Notes under the pieces: model-generated
Told to the model about the DNA's origin: nothing
Seen by the model: the letters and a program-made list of their open reading frames with translations, nothing else
Database searches by the model: none
Position numbers and translations under genes: made by a program
In this document: piece by piece, positions 25,003-35,799 of the stretch
How positions within the stretch are numbered: position 1 is the stretch's first letter
How the letters are laid out: the number at the start of each line of letters is the position of its first letter
NCBI RefSeq assembly: GCF_933775445.1
Contig: NC_065876.1
Coordinates: 14,632,001 to 14,696,000, forward strand
DNA from: Argentina anserina
Lineage: Eukaryota; Streptophyta; Magnoliopsida; Rosales; Rosaceae
Length of the DNA stretch: 64,000 nucleotides
Direction: 5' to 3'

Positions 25003-28000
25003 ATGGAAGGATCACATAGTACCATGATCAGACTCAACCACTCCAATTGGATTACCTGGAAGCCGAGAATGGAGGATATTCTCTATTGTAAAGATTTACA
25101 TGAGCCGATCGAGGGAGACGATGCCAAGCCAAGTGAGATTTCACCAGCAATTTGGACGAAGATGAACCGCAAAGTTATCGGTCATATTCGTGAATGGGTG
25201 GACGATAGTGTGTTTCACCATATTGCCAATGAAACCAGCGTGCATGAGCTTTGATTGAAGCTGGAGTCCTTATTTGAGAAAAAGACTACTGCCAAGAAAG
25301 TTTTTCTCATTAAAGTGCTCGTTAACATGAAGTATCGAGGAGGCGTTCGAGTGACCGTGCACCTCAAAAACTTTCAGAGTGTACTCAATCAATTAGCCAC
25401 GATGAGCATGAAGATTGATGATGAGTTACAAGCGTTGTTGCTGCTCGAGTCGTTACCAGATAGCTGGGAGACATTTGTTGTCATTGTAAGTAACTCTACT
25501 CCTAATGGTGTATTATCTATGGAAAATATTAAAGATAATATGTTGAACGAAGAAACACGAAGGAGTTCTTCATCAAGTTCAGAAAATTGTCAATTCTTCG
25601 TTGCAGAAAGGAGAGTAAGGAGTAAGAGCAAAGGACCCAGAGGTCACAAAAGGAGTCTGAGCAAATCTAGAACAAGGTTCAACGGAAAGTGTCATCATTG
25701 TGGTCTTCCAGGCCACATGAAGAAAAATTTTAACAAATTGAAGCGGGAATTCAAAGAAGCGAGAGAATACGCTTCTCATCAACAAAAGGAGGACACAAAC
25801 AATGTTGCTGCTGCGGTGTCTCATGATGAGTGTGAGTTCCTATCACTTGGAGGTGAATGTCTAGTAGTAGATATTGTTGGAGTTCAATGGATCATTGATT
25901 TTGGAGCCTCGTTTCATGCCACCTCTCACGTAGAGTTCTTCACTACGTATGAAGCATGTGACTTTGATAAAGTGAAGATGTGCAATGACAGCTACTCCAA
26001 TATTGCTGGATTTGGAGATATTTGCTTGCAGACAAAAATGAGATGTTAGTTATTGTTGAAAGATGTGAGACATGTTCATGGTCTACGTCTCAATCTTATG
26101 TCAACTGGTGTACTTAATCGACAAGGCTTTCATCATCATGGTGGTGATGGAAAATTGAAGCTTACCAAGGGATCTCTTGTAGTTTCCAGAGGAAAAATGT
26201 GTTGCACACTCTACAAGACCTATGAAAAGATATGCAAGAGTGAGTTGAATGCAGTCGAGGAATCTTCTCCGAGTTTGTGGCATAGACGTCTTGGCCACAT
26301 GAGTGAGAAAGGACTGCAGTTGTTGGCAAAGAAGTCGCTAATTCATGTTGCCAAAGGTAACTCACTAGACTCTTTTGATTATTGTTTATTTGGTAAGCAT
26401 AAGAAAATTAGTTTTTCAAAGACTATCACTAGGAAAGAAAATATTCTAGATCTTGTACATTCAGATGTGTGTGATCCGATGGAAGAAGAATCATTAGGTA
26501 TGCATAAGTATTTTGTTACTTATATTGATGATGATTCACGAAAGGTTTGGGTTTATTTGTTGAAATCCAAAGACCAGGTGTTACAGACGTTTACAATTTT
26601 CCACGCAATGGTGGAAATGGAGATTGGAAGAAAATTAAAGTGCATTCGTAGTGATAATGGCGGATAGTACATAGCGCTCGAATTTAGATATTATTGTGCA
26701 AAGCATGGCATCAGACATGAGAAGACAGTTCCTGGCACCCCTCAACATAATGAGCGGACGAACCGTACCATTATGGAGAAAATCAGATGCATGTTGAAGA
26801 TGACAAAATTATCAAAAGAATTTTGGGGAGAAGCTGTGAAGACTGCGTGCTACCTAATCAACAGAGCACCATGTGTACTTTTAGAATTTAAGACTCCAAA
26901 TGAAGTCTGGATCGGGAAAGATGCATCATACTCACATTTGAGAGTATTTGGATATAAAGCATTCACACTTGTATCCAAGGAGCAGAGGAAAAAGCTGGAT
27001 GATAAGGCAACAACATGCATATTTTTCAGCTATGGTGAAGAAGAGTTTGGCTACCGGTTGTGGAATCCAAAGACTAAAAAATTCATAAGAAGCAGAGATA
27101 TGGTGTTCCTTGAAGACCAATCTATTGAATATTTCGACAAAAAGGTACTACCACAACATGTGATAGTCGCATTTATGATTCACCGTTGCATCAGGAATCC
27201 AATGTTGGACTGCAAGGTGATAGAGTTGAAAATGTACATGACATGGGGACATGGGAGATGCTAAAGTCGAAGATGAAGGGGAGTTTGATCAGGGGTGCGA
27301 GCATGAATCTAGAGGTGGAGCAGATGGACGTGGAGACTGCATTTTTTCATGGTGATTTAGATGAAGAAATATATATGGAGCAACCAGAAGGCTTCAAAGT
27401 CAATGGAAAATGAGCATATGGTTTGCAAGTTGAAGAAAAACATGTACGGATTGAAGCAAGCACTAAGACAATGGTATAAGAAGTTTGACTCTTTCATGGT
27501 GAGTCATGAAAGAGAACGTCAGCAGATCCATGTGTTTATATTCAATAATCCGCTGGAGGTAATTTTATCATCTTACTACTTTATGTAGATGATATGTTAA
27601 TTGTTGACAAAGATACTGCTATGATTCAGCAGTTAAATGAAGATTTATCAAAGTCCTTTGATATGAAGGATTTGGGACCAGCCAAGCAGATTGTGGGCAT
27701 GAAGATTGCCCGTGATCGTGGGAACAAGAAATTGTGGTTATCACAAGAAAAGTACATTGAGAAGGTACTAGAGCGTTTCCACATAGAGAAAGCTAAACCA
27801 GTTGCTACTCCACTTGCTAGTCACATGAATCTCAGCTCAAAGCAGAGTCCTACGAGTCAGAAGGAGGAGGAAGAAATGGCACAGTCTCATATGCCTCAGC
27901 AGTAGGGAGATTGATATATGCGAAGGTTTGTACTAGACCAGACATAACACATGCAGTTGGTATTGTTAGCAGATTCTTATCTAATCCAAGCAAGGAGCAC

Positions 28001-28531
28001 TGGAATGCTGTCAAGTGGATTCTGAGATACTTGCGAGGAACTTCAAAGATGAGTCTATGTTTTGGAAGTGGCAAGTATAAATTAGTTGGCTACACAGATG
28101 CAGATATGTCCGGGGATATTGACACGAGACAGTCCACATCCGGATACATGATCACGTTTTCAGGGGGAGCTGTCTCGTGGCAATCAAAGCTACAAAAATG
28201 TGTTGTTTTGTCAACTACAGAAGTAGAGTATATTGCAGCTACGGAAGCGTGCAAAACTCTTGTTGTGTATGACCCAATTCATGTAGGAATCTCTTAAACC
28301 ACAAAATATCTTTGCTTGCATTGTGACAGTCAAAGAGCGATTCACTTGAGCAAAAATTCGAGTGTTCACTCGAGGTCAAAGCACATTGATGTGAGGTATC
28401 ACTGGATACCTGATGTGCTGAAGAAAATTCATATAGACAAGAACAGTTCGGATATGATGACGAAGTCACTATCGAAGGAGAAGTTCGAGTTCTGCAGAAG
28501 CGCGTCTGGAATGGCGCATCCCTCCATCTAA
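25003..28531 (+). pseudogene. Copia element 1 gag-pol, broken by stops and a deletion
   Basis: Gag starts at 25003 (MEGSHSTMIRLNHSNWITWK). In-frame stops interrupt the reading frame at 25252, 26047, 26665, 27411, 27586, 27903 and 28295. Key residues are lost: the gag zinc knuckle reads CHHCGLPGHMKKNF (final Cys replaced by Phe, about 25689-25730), the protease motif reads DFGAS instead of D(S/T)GAS (about 25897), and the GAG_pre-integrase CxxC is reduced to FDYC. Integrase (LWHRRLGH, then SDNGG), reverse transcriptase ([18 protein letters not shown]) and RNase H (YTDADMSG; STTEVEYIA) are recognisable. About 27240-27300 there is a jump from the integrase end into reverse transcriptase, implying a deletion. 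The element cannot encode functional proteins. Confidence 0.9.
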
Positions 28532-28547
28532 GTCGGGAGGGGGAGAT

Positions 28548-29212
28548 TGATAGGGTCAATCCCTCCTTACTGGAGGTGAGAAAACTATGTTATATTCACA
28601 TGAGTAAATCAAGCACACCTATTGCTTTGGTGACCAATTAATTGATGGAGTTGATTTTGTTGAAACTTGGATCAGCATTTGTTGAAGGTAAGAAACAAAT
28701 CTATAACCTTATGGTGGTTGGTGGCTAATTTGTTTAACAAAGAAAGAAGAATGCATTGATGAGCATGGCGACATTGAGCATGAATCAAAGAACAAGATTG
28801 ACTTTGCTTCCATGCATGTTACATGCAAATGCATAAATTGCACAAAGATGTTTGCTTATATAAGTGCATGAGAAATGGTGCAATAAACATAGAAGAACAA
28901 TAAGGGAGAGATCATCTTGTGTGTGATCAAGAGTGAGAAATAGAGAGAAAACTTCAAGTAGAGAATTTTGTGTGTGTAGCAAAATAAAGTGTGTGAGAGT
29001 GTATCCCTTCAAGTGTGAGTCTTAAAGTAGTGTCTCTCTCGGTGTAACCTTTATTCGTATAGTGAATATTTTTTATTGTTGTTTCCCGTGGACGTAGGCA
29101 CTTTGTCAAACCACGTTAAATCCCGGTGTTCTCTATCATTTTTATTTTTTGCTTGTGGTTGTGAGTTATTTCGATTTCTATTCTACAGCTCAATCTTCCG
29201 CATTCCCCAACA
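28548..29212 (+). repeat. 3' LTR of Copia element 1
   Basis: 665 bp, TG...CA ends, preceded by a polypurine tract. It shows many small differences from the 5' LTR, which points to an old insertion. Confidence 0.9.
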
Positions 29213-30152
29213 AACTGATCATCCAACTTAAATTCCAACATGGTTCCAAAATATGGAGCTGCATGATATTCGACCACTATAAAAAGAGATCGACGGTTCT
29301 GCTTCATCAATCAATGTGGGCAGCTGTGTTGGCCTTGGTTTCTGATTCAAAGTCGCAACCCTTGGTTCTGGAAAAGATGTTACGCTAGATTGACACTCGG
29401 GTGATGACCTTCAAAAAAATTGCCGCTACAAAATGAGAGGCGATAGAAGTGGACTTTGTCGCTTCAGTATGCTGGGGCAGCGAACTTCGACTGCCCATAC
29501 TGAAGCGACGACCTTATTTCGGTAATTATGAGAAACAATTCTTCTAAGACGGTCGTGGCTGCATGATATTGTAAAATTGTAATCCTCATTGATTTCTATT
29601 GTGTACAATTGGTGATATTTATAGGCACCTTATGCATTACAATTGGTGATTTTTATATTGTAGAGAATCCTGTGATTTAGTTTATACTTTTTTTTCTTCC
29701 AAAACCACTCCTTGAATATTCTGATATCTACCCAACATCAAAATCCTGCTGGGATCCTATATAACTCGATCAATTTTATATCTAAGAACAAGTTAAATTA
29801 TTTACTTATGGATGGAGCTGTAAATTTATGCCCTAAACACAAGCCAAAGAAGATCAATTTGTGTGTACGTACGTTGGTCACTTACTCACTTGATTCACTC
29901 TATATCGGTTTATGCGATCTGCATAACGAAAGATGGTTTCAAACTTTCAAATTGTAAGCGGAGATTAAATTTCATGAGATTTCTACCAGATGAGAAAGAA
30001 ATACCTAAAATTCAGTTTCAACGTCAAACAAAATGCCATACTTCATTGGATCACTTAAGTGGCTCTAAGCATAAAAAAGAAAGCTAGCTATAGCAAACTA
30101 AAATAACATTCTGATCATCATAGAATTTATATCATAATCAAGTTTCATCTGA
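29213..30152. other. Intergenic with one strong hairpin
   Basis: No supported gene. A hairpin lies at 29458-29509 (listed separately). The plus-strand open frames here have no recognisable domain. Confidence 0.4.
29458..29509. repeat. Short inverted repeat forming a hairpin
   Basis: GTCGCTTCAGTAT (29458-29470) is complemented exactly by ATACTGAAGCGAC (29497-29509), and GGGCAG (29475-29480) by CTGCCC (29491-29496). A 10-nt loop and a 4-nt one-sided bulge separate them. It is too short for most MITEs and has no visible partner copy in the window. Confidence 0.8.
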
Positions 30153-31479
30153 TTAACGATGCTTAGTGCAATCAGTTGGCTTGAAGGAAACAGTTCTCTC
30201 GTCTAGGTCATAGCCCACCAGGAAGTTGATCTGAGCCAGGTTCCCAAATATGGCCACATCATCGGACGGAATCATTGTAAAGCAAACCATGTCATCCTCC
30301 ACCCTCGCAAACGTGTTCAAAGCGTTCAACTTAACGTCAGCCCCACCGCTAAAATGTGCCGTTATAAACGGTACACCAATGTGATCTCTCTTGCTCTTAA
30401 AACAAATACTCAAAACGCCTCTAGGATCACTAACTCTCTCTGCATTAATAGCTGACTCGAGAGCCGAAACGACGTCGTCGTGGAAGCCAGGCGGCAGAAG
30501 GGTCAATGTAGTACCAGAATCAATTATAATGTTACCCTCACTTTCGTCGATGGCCTTGTTTGATGGGCTCTTGTAGAGTAACTTCTTTTTTCCTACGCTA
30601 ATGGCCTCGAGCGTGAGATAGTAGAGCGTGTTGGGCTGTTTGGAGACTAGAAAAGTTGATACGGCGCCGGCGCCGGAGACAATGCTAGCTGTGCCGAAAC
30701 TGATCTTGCTCGCTTCATTTGATTTGGCACCGTTGGGAACCAAGCAATAGGAGAACTTCCCTCCGTCTGTCGATTTTGATAACTGAGAAATGAAAGAAAG
30801 TGGACCGCCACCGAGACCTATCAGACCGGAGCCGGACTCGTCGAAAGTGCCACCGTTATCATGGCCGCAACCGAAGATGATCTCGGAAAGGGAGACCTTA
30901 TGGCTGGAGGTTGATCCGATAACGAAGGTTTCCTTAGCTAAACTTCCACGTGTGTAGGAGCGGTCCGTAATGGTAGCTGTACTGGCATGTGTCTTGGCCG
31001 TCGGAAGACTCGGCAGCGGTGGCACAGGTGGCTTGATCGAGGTCGGAGCATGAGCTGGACTGGCATGGTAGGGTTTTGTAGGTAGATGAGCGGGCCGGGT
31101 CAAAGAGGGGAGGGTTTTGGTCGAAGCACTGCTTGCATGGCTTGCATTGGGTCCATATGAGGTCACTGCCGGTGTCGGCTGTTCCGAGGACTTGCACCGG
31201 TGGGGTTCCAACAGAGACGTTCATGAGATACTCCCTGGAGCTCGAGAACACTGTTGACTCGACTGTGGGGATGGTTGTGGCGCGTGTTAAGCGAGAGGCG
31301 CGTGCAATGGAGCGGAGAAATGAATCGCGGAGACGGTGGAAGTTGATGGTTGAAGAATCATAGGAGGGAGAGAGTTGGGAGTCGCGGTGGATGAGATAGA
31401 GGGTGAAAGAAGTTGTAATAGTGGTAGTGGCAATCACTAATATAAGAAGAGCGAAGCATGCAAGAGTTGGTGAGGCCAT
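30153..31479 (-). pseudogene. CDR1-type apoplastic aspartic protease with one frameshift
   Basis: Single-exon minus-strand gene of plant A1B (CDR1-like) type. The N-terminal part (31479 down to about 30963) has a signal peptide, the LIHRDS-type propeptide motif (about 29-34) and the first catalytic motif ADTGSDLIWT (Asp102), then Cys-rich stretches. The second part (about 30963 down to 30153) lies in another frame and carries the nepenthesin-type GFGCGHxNxGTFDES-like region, the second catalytic motif IIDSGTTLTLLP, and the C-terminus ending TVSFKPTDCTKH. The frame breaks near residue 172, where YGD(R)S is expected after CQYSYHYG; a single missing base near 30963 explains it. Both halves are otherwise well preserved. 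Family members cleave apoplastic peptides in defence. The break may be a recent null mutation or a sequencing error. Confidence 0.85.
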
Positions 31480-31549
31480 AATGAACTTGAATTAGGAGGA
31501 TGATAATCGATGAAGATGGATTGATGGTGGTGATAGAATTGCTTGGTGG

Positions 31550-31557
31550 TATTTATA
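31550..31557 (-). promoter_or_regulatory. TATA box of the aspartic protease gene
   Basis: The minus strand reads CCCTATAAATACC here, about 70 bp upstream of the ATG at 31479, a normal distance for a plant TATA box with a short leader. Confidence 0.6.
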
Positions 31558-31559
31558 GG

Positions 31560-33150
31560 GATGATTTGGGAGGTCAAGAGGGCAACGTAATAATTCCTCA
31601 CGTACTACAATGGAAAATTCTAGTAGTCTATATATAATGGTAGATTATTATTATTACATAGATGGATGTTTATGGTGATTTTCAATGTGGCAAATATGTG
31701 GAAGTGGTGATTCATTCATAAGAACCGTCATGGGTGATCGATTGAATGGAGGTGTTAACTAAGAAAGAATGGAAGAGTTGACTAAGAAAAAAATGGAGAG
31801 TCAAGAACTCAAAAGTTCATTAACTAGCTTCCTCTCATTGACCGAAAAAAAAACAGGTTCCTCTCATTGAAATTTGAAAGTGCTTATTTTTCTCTTAATC
31901 TTTTGGTTCTCTAGCTATAACTTTTCATTTTCCTAGGCCTATGTCGTCATGTATCTTCGAAATATACGAGTACAATTGTTCTTATTATAATGTATAATAC
32001 AAACATCAAACTGGTTTCCATGGTTTAGATGTGCATTATTCATCGCTGTAGAAATATTGGCTGCGTGAAAAAAAAAGTTGAAAAATGATAACGCCGTTCC
32101 TGGGAAATTTAAGTGTACAACTGGCGGAAATACTTGTATACAGTACTATAACAACAAAGGTATCAAGAATGTGATTTACTTAGCATATTGTGAATAAGAT
32201 TCTCATGTATTCCTCTAAAACTGCAATTTCCTCATTCTCTTGTGAATAGGATTATGTTTTCTTGTTAGCAAAAGGAATACTGTACATTTGCTAAATTCCC
32301 TATATATATATATATATATATATATATTCACAATTATGTTTCCTGGTTAGCAGTGGATTCTATCTTTGTATTTCTCTATAAATAAGAGGCTCCGATTGAT
32401 ACAACATCAATATCAGATATCTTGGTCTTTCTCATGAGCTTACGCTCTGGTTGCAAAACGGGCAAAAGACCATACATACGAGTTCCTTGCCACAGATGAG
32501 TTTACCTTGAGTCGAGGTGTGTTGTCATCTTTCCCCTCCGCGAAATCCGTGAAGGATCAGATATATATCTGGGGAAAAAGTATCGAAGAATGGGTAGGAG
32601 AAGAAACAATTCAGAGATGAAACAATCACCCTCTAACAAAATATTTTGATAAGAGTATATTGTTATCAAACGAGTCTAAGAACTGTATGTTGGGCATTCT
32701 TATCAAATTATTATGTTCGAGGTTGAATGATCAACCAAATTAATTGAAGTTTTTTGCATCTTCAATATGTCTCCCCAATTTTGTCCAATACTTCTCTCTA
32801 GTCATGTCTTTGATGTTCATGCATTCAGCGGGAGGGGGAAGATAAGGTGGTGCTTGGACAGTTGGACTCCTATAACCACAAAAGGAACATATTTGACTAA
32901 AAACTGAAAAGCTATGGAAAACGACTTCTTTGCTGTGTGCTTGATTTTGTAAGCTAGAGAAATAAAAAGAAAGCAGCGATGTTCGCTTACGTTTATTAAT
33001 AATAATGAAGATTTTCAGTTGATCCAGAGTGTTTTACAATCGCTTTTGCTGCGAAAACCATGAGGAACTGTTTTACATCGTTCAGGAAACTGTCATGGAC
33101 TCTTGAGTTTTGGCAGACGTTGAAGCAGAAGACGCGGGGAATTTGATAGA
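31560..33150. other. Intergenic, repeat-like
   Basis: A (TA)n tract lies at 32301-32328. The stretch around 32340-32500 includes a TATAAATAAGAGG motif and has the feel of an old Copia-type LTR (short-leader promoter followed by CAACATCAATATCAG), but I could not define ends or a target duplication. No exon chain was found. Confidence 0.35.
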
Positions 33151-34215
33151 GGTAAGCGAAACGTAAGTGATGATTCTGCATGGATGAGAATGGGAATGCT
33201 AAACCATATGTGGAATGGAGTTCAAATCAGAGGATGCTGCCAAGGCTCTCTATGATGGCAAATTGGGAATGCTAGGTGTGCTGATTAGTGGTTATAGCAC
33301 CCATGTTGGTCAGTTCAGGAGATAATGTCATTATGGTTGCAACGGTATTTATCATTGTAAATTTAAGTGGCTCTCTTCCCTTTCAAAAAAAAAAAAGTGG
33401 CTCTCTTAAGAGAAGGCCAAGAAAGATTGACTCGTACATATCTTGCTAATCTTTCCTTTTATGGAGTGCTGTATAAATGCATCAATATCAAGACAAGGAT
33501 ATGAGTCTCAGGGAGATGATTGACTGCAGGCCTAATATAATGCTCGAAAGACTGTCAGGGAGTTAAGATCTAATGGCTATGTGAATCAACAGATGAGTAT
33601 ACCTCTGTTTAATAGCAGTATGAAAGGGCATTAGATAAAGAAATCAAAGCAGATAATAACACAATTTGCGCCACACCAGTACTGAAGAATCCATCACCAA
33701 TGGAACAACAGGCTAACTTCTATACAAAACAAAGAGTATTTTTCAGGAGGAATTAGTTAAAACTACTGTGGATACTGCAAATAAGATAGAGGAAGATGGG
33801 CTTCTCAGTAAATACAGGGTTGCAAAGAATGAACATGATGGCAACTGGCAAGGCTTATATAGTCGGGCGCTCGAACTAACTGCTATCTCTGAGATGGAAG
33901 CAAGCTGCAGTTGTTAGATGTTTGAATGTGCTGGCATCCTCTGTAAAATTTTGTGACTATCTTACCCTTCCATCAGATTTGAAGCAACGGTCTAGGATTG
34001 CTGCCTTGGGTTGGAGTAGATGTACAGGGAGCTTTGTTTGTTTAGGGTTTCTTCTTCAATTTCAAGTTGAACAATTTTTATGCCAGGAAGCCCATAATAT
34101 GCGGAGAAAATGCAGTTGCTGTAGAGACTAATAATACAGCAATGATTGCCGTACGGGACAGTGGAAAAAGATTGCTGATTTGAAGAAAATTGTTGCTAAA
34201 GTTGCAGCTCTTAGC
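33150..34215 (+). pseudogene. FAR1/FRS (FAR1-RELATED SEQUENCE) pseudogene
   Basis: Reading across frames on the plus strand gives the hallmark segments in order. Around 33195-33260 a PYV..MEF(K)SEDAAKALYD stretch gives the FAR1 zinc-finger start, followed by a VGQFRR-like end. Around 33745-33830 there is an EELVKTTVDTANKIEEDG stretch. At about 33893-33970 lies MEASCSC-stop-MFECAGILC, the SWIM zinc-finger remnant. At 34095-34215 ENAVAVETNNTAMIAVRDSG then KIVAKVA matches the C-terminal region. Stops and single-base shifts break it throughout, and the MULE-derived transposase core is missing. FAR1/FRS proteins are transcription factors domesticated from Mutator-like transposases. Confidence 0.7.
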
Positions 34216-34750
34216 TAGTTAGCTTGCAGGGTAGTGGAAATATACAGGAAGAAATTATGATAATAGCAGAGCAGCTATTTAGCGAAATGGTTTTTCCACT
34301 TAATTTCTAGCGTGGTACTCTAATGTTGCAATGCTTCTGTGGTTTAGCTCTTTTGATGTATTCTATCTGTGGATTCATTTTGATATGCAGAGTAGAAGAA
34401 GGGAGATGGATATCTTGTTTTCTACTAAGTATAATCTCTTGGTATTGTTTGTTTCGTTTTTTTGGAAATTTGGAAACATAGAAACCAACCCATGTTATAG
34501 TTTTAATTTAGATTTTAAATACCTATCAAGATTGATGTTTTAACTGGGACATTGATCCCCTATGTTTTAAGTCAAACAATTGCATTGGTGATGAACCATC
34601 ATCAGTCTTCTTCCTTTTTTTTATTTTTCCTATTCAGTACTGTATAAGTAGTTCAGCATCAAATCATTAAGTAGTTTAAACATGATAAACTTACCTGTAA
34701 ACAAACTACATTTGTGATCTAAAACATATAATGTGGTCGTCAAATAAATA

Positions 34751-34799
<49 letters not shown>

Positions 34800-35325
34800 G
34801 GATTTGAATAACACAGCAAGCACAAAGTAAAGATTATTGCAACCAACAAACAGGAAACAAAATACACTCAGACGAATATTAACCCAGCAAGTACAAGAAT
34901 CTCTACCTGGTGATCTTTGACCGGCTTCATCTGGATTATATAGGGTCTGTATTGGGGATCAGGGGAAAGGGTTCAATTTGTTTGTGGTTTTGGGGACATT
35001 AATTTATGATTAATTGTTCTAGAGAGAAGAGACACTTGAGTTGTTACATTGACAATAAGGGATCTCTATTAATAGATGAATAAACCATTGAGTACTAGAA
35101 ATCCTATTATACTTTGTCTTTGTATGTATTTCTTGTTAATATTTTCATGTATTTAAATTTTCTTCTCAAAATGGTGGTTGTACTGGGTATTTCCGAATAC
35201 TGTTATGGTGCTGCTACTATCATGGAAGATGCTCCTGTGAGCTGAAACCAAGGCAAGTCTTACCTCACTCTGTTTACACTGCTTATTTGGACCATCTGTT
35301 TTTAATCTTGCTTATGCAATTTGGA
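34216..35325. other. Intergenic
   Basis: Contains an (AAT)n tract at 34741-34799. The rest shows no convincing exon, RNA gene or transposon end. Confidence 0.4.
34741..34799. repeat. (AAT)n microsatellite
   Basis: A trinucleotide run of roughly 55 bp, similar to the tract at 9573-9632. Confidence 0.93.
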
Positions 35326-35330
35326 CACAC
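35326..35330. repeat. Target duplication of Copia element 2 (CACAC)
   Basis: CACAC precedes the element and recurs at 40757-40761. The surrounding CA-rich sequence makes this 5-bp match somewhat less decisive than the others in the window. Confidence 0.65.
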
Positions 35331-35506
35331 AGTAGAAAATTAAGATATGTATTGATAATTTGATGATTTGATACAATGCTTAAGTTATCTATTTCTAGGA
35401 AAGATTGGAGAATATTAGCATTAATCCTAATGATTAAACCTAGTTGTTAACACCACCATGAGTAACATGCTTCATGCTTTACCAGCTGTTCCAGCTCATG
35501 CCAACA
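35331..35506 (-). repeat. 3' LTR of Copia element 2
   Basis: 176 bp, paired with 40581-40756. The length is at the short end for plant Copia LTRs. Confidence 0.9.
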
Positions 35507-35799
35507 CTCCCACTCAAGTTGGCGCATACATATCAATCATGCATAACTTGCTAAGTGAGTCATAAAAGACCTTTTTAGACACTTCTTTTGTGAGTATATC
35601 CGCAAGTTGCTCTTCTGTAGGAACAAACGGAAAACAAATGATTTTAGCGTCTAGTTTCTCCTTTATAAAGTGACGATCAACCTCTACATGTTTTGTACGA
35701 TCATGCTACACAGGATTCTGTGAAATATCAATAACTGCCTTGTTGTCACAATACAACTGTATAGCACACTTAGGCTTAACACCCAAATCTTGTAGCAAA

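Larger units (their letters stand above)
24301..29212 (+). mobile_element. Copia-type LTR retrotransposon 1, full length but decayed
   Basis: The element is 4912 bp. The 5' LTR (24301-24963) and 3' LTR (28548-29212) both begin TGATAGGG and end AACA. A tRNA-Met primer site (TGGTATCAGAAC) lies at 24965-24976 and a polypurine tract (GGGAGGGGGAGA) at 28535-28546. Gag, protease, integrase, reverse transcriptase and RNase H remnants occur in Copia order on the plus strand. The flanks (GACTC and AACTG) do not form a 5-bp duplication. Each LTR contains a TATATAA-like promoter motif (about 24608 and 28856). Confidence 0.93.
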
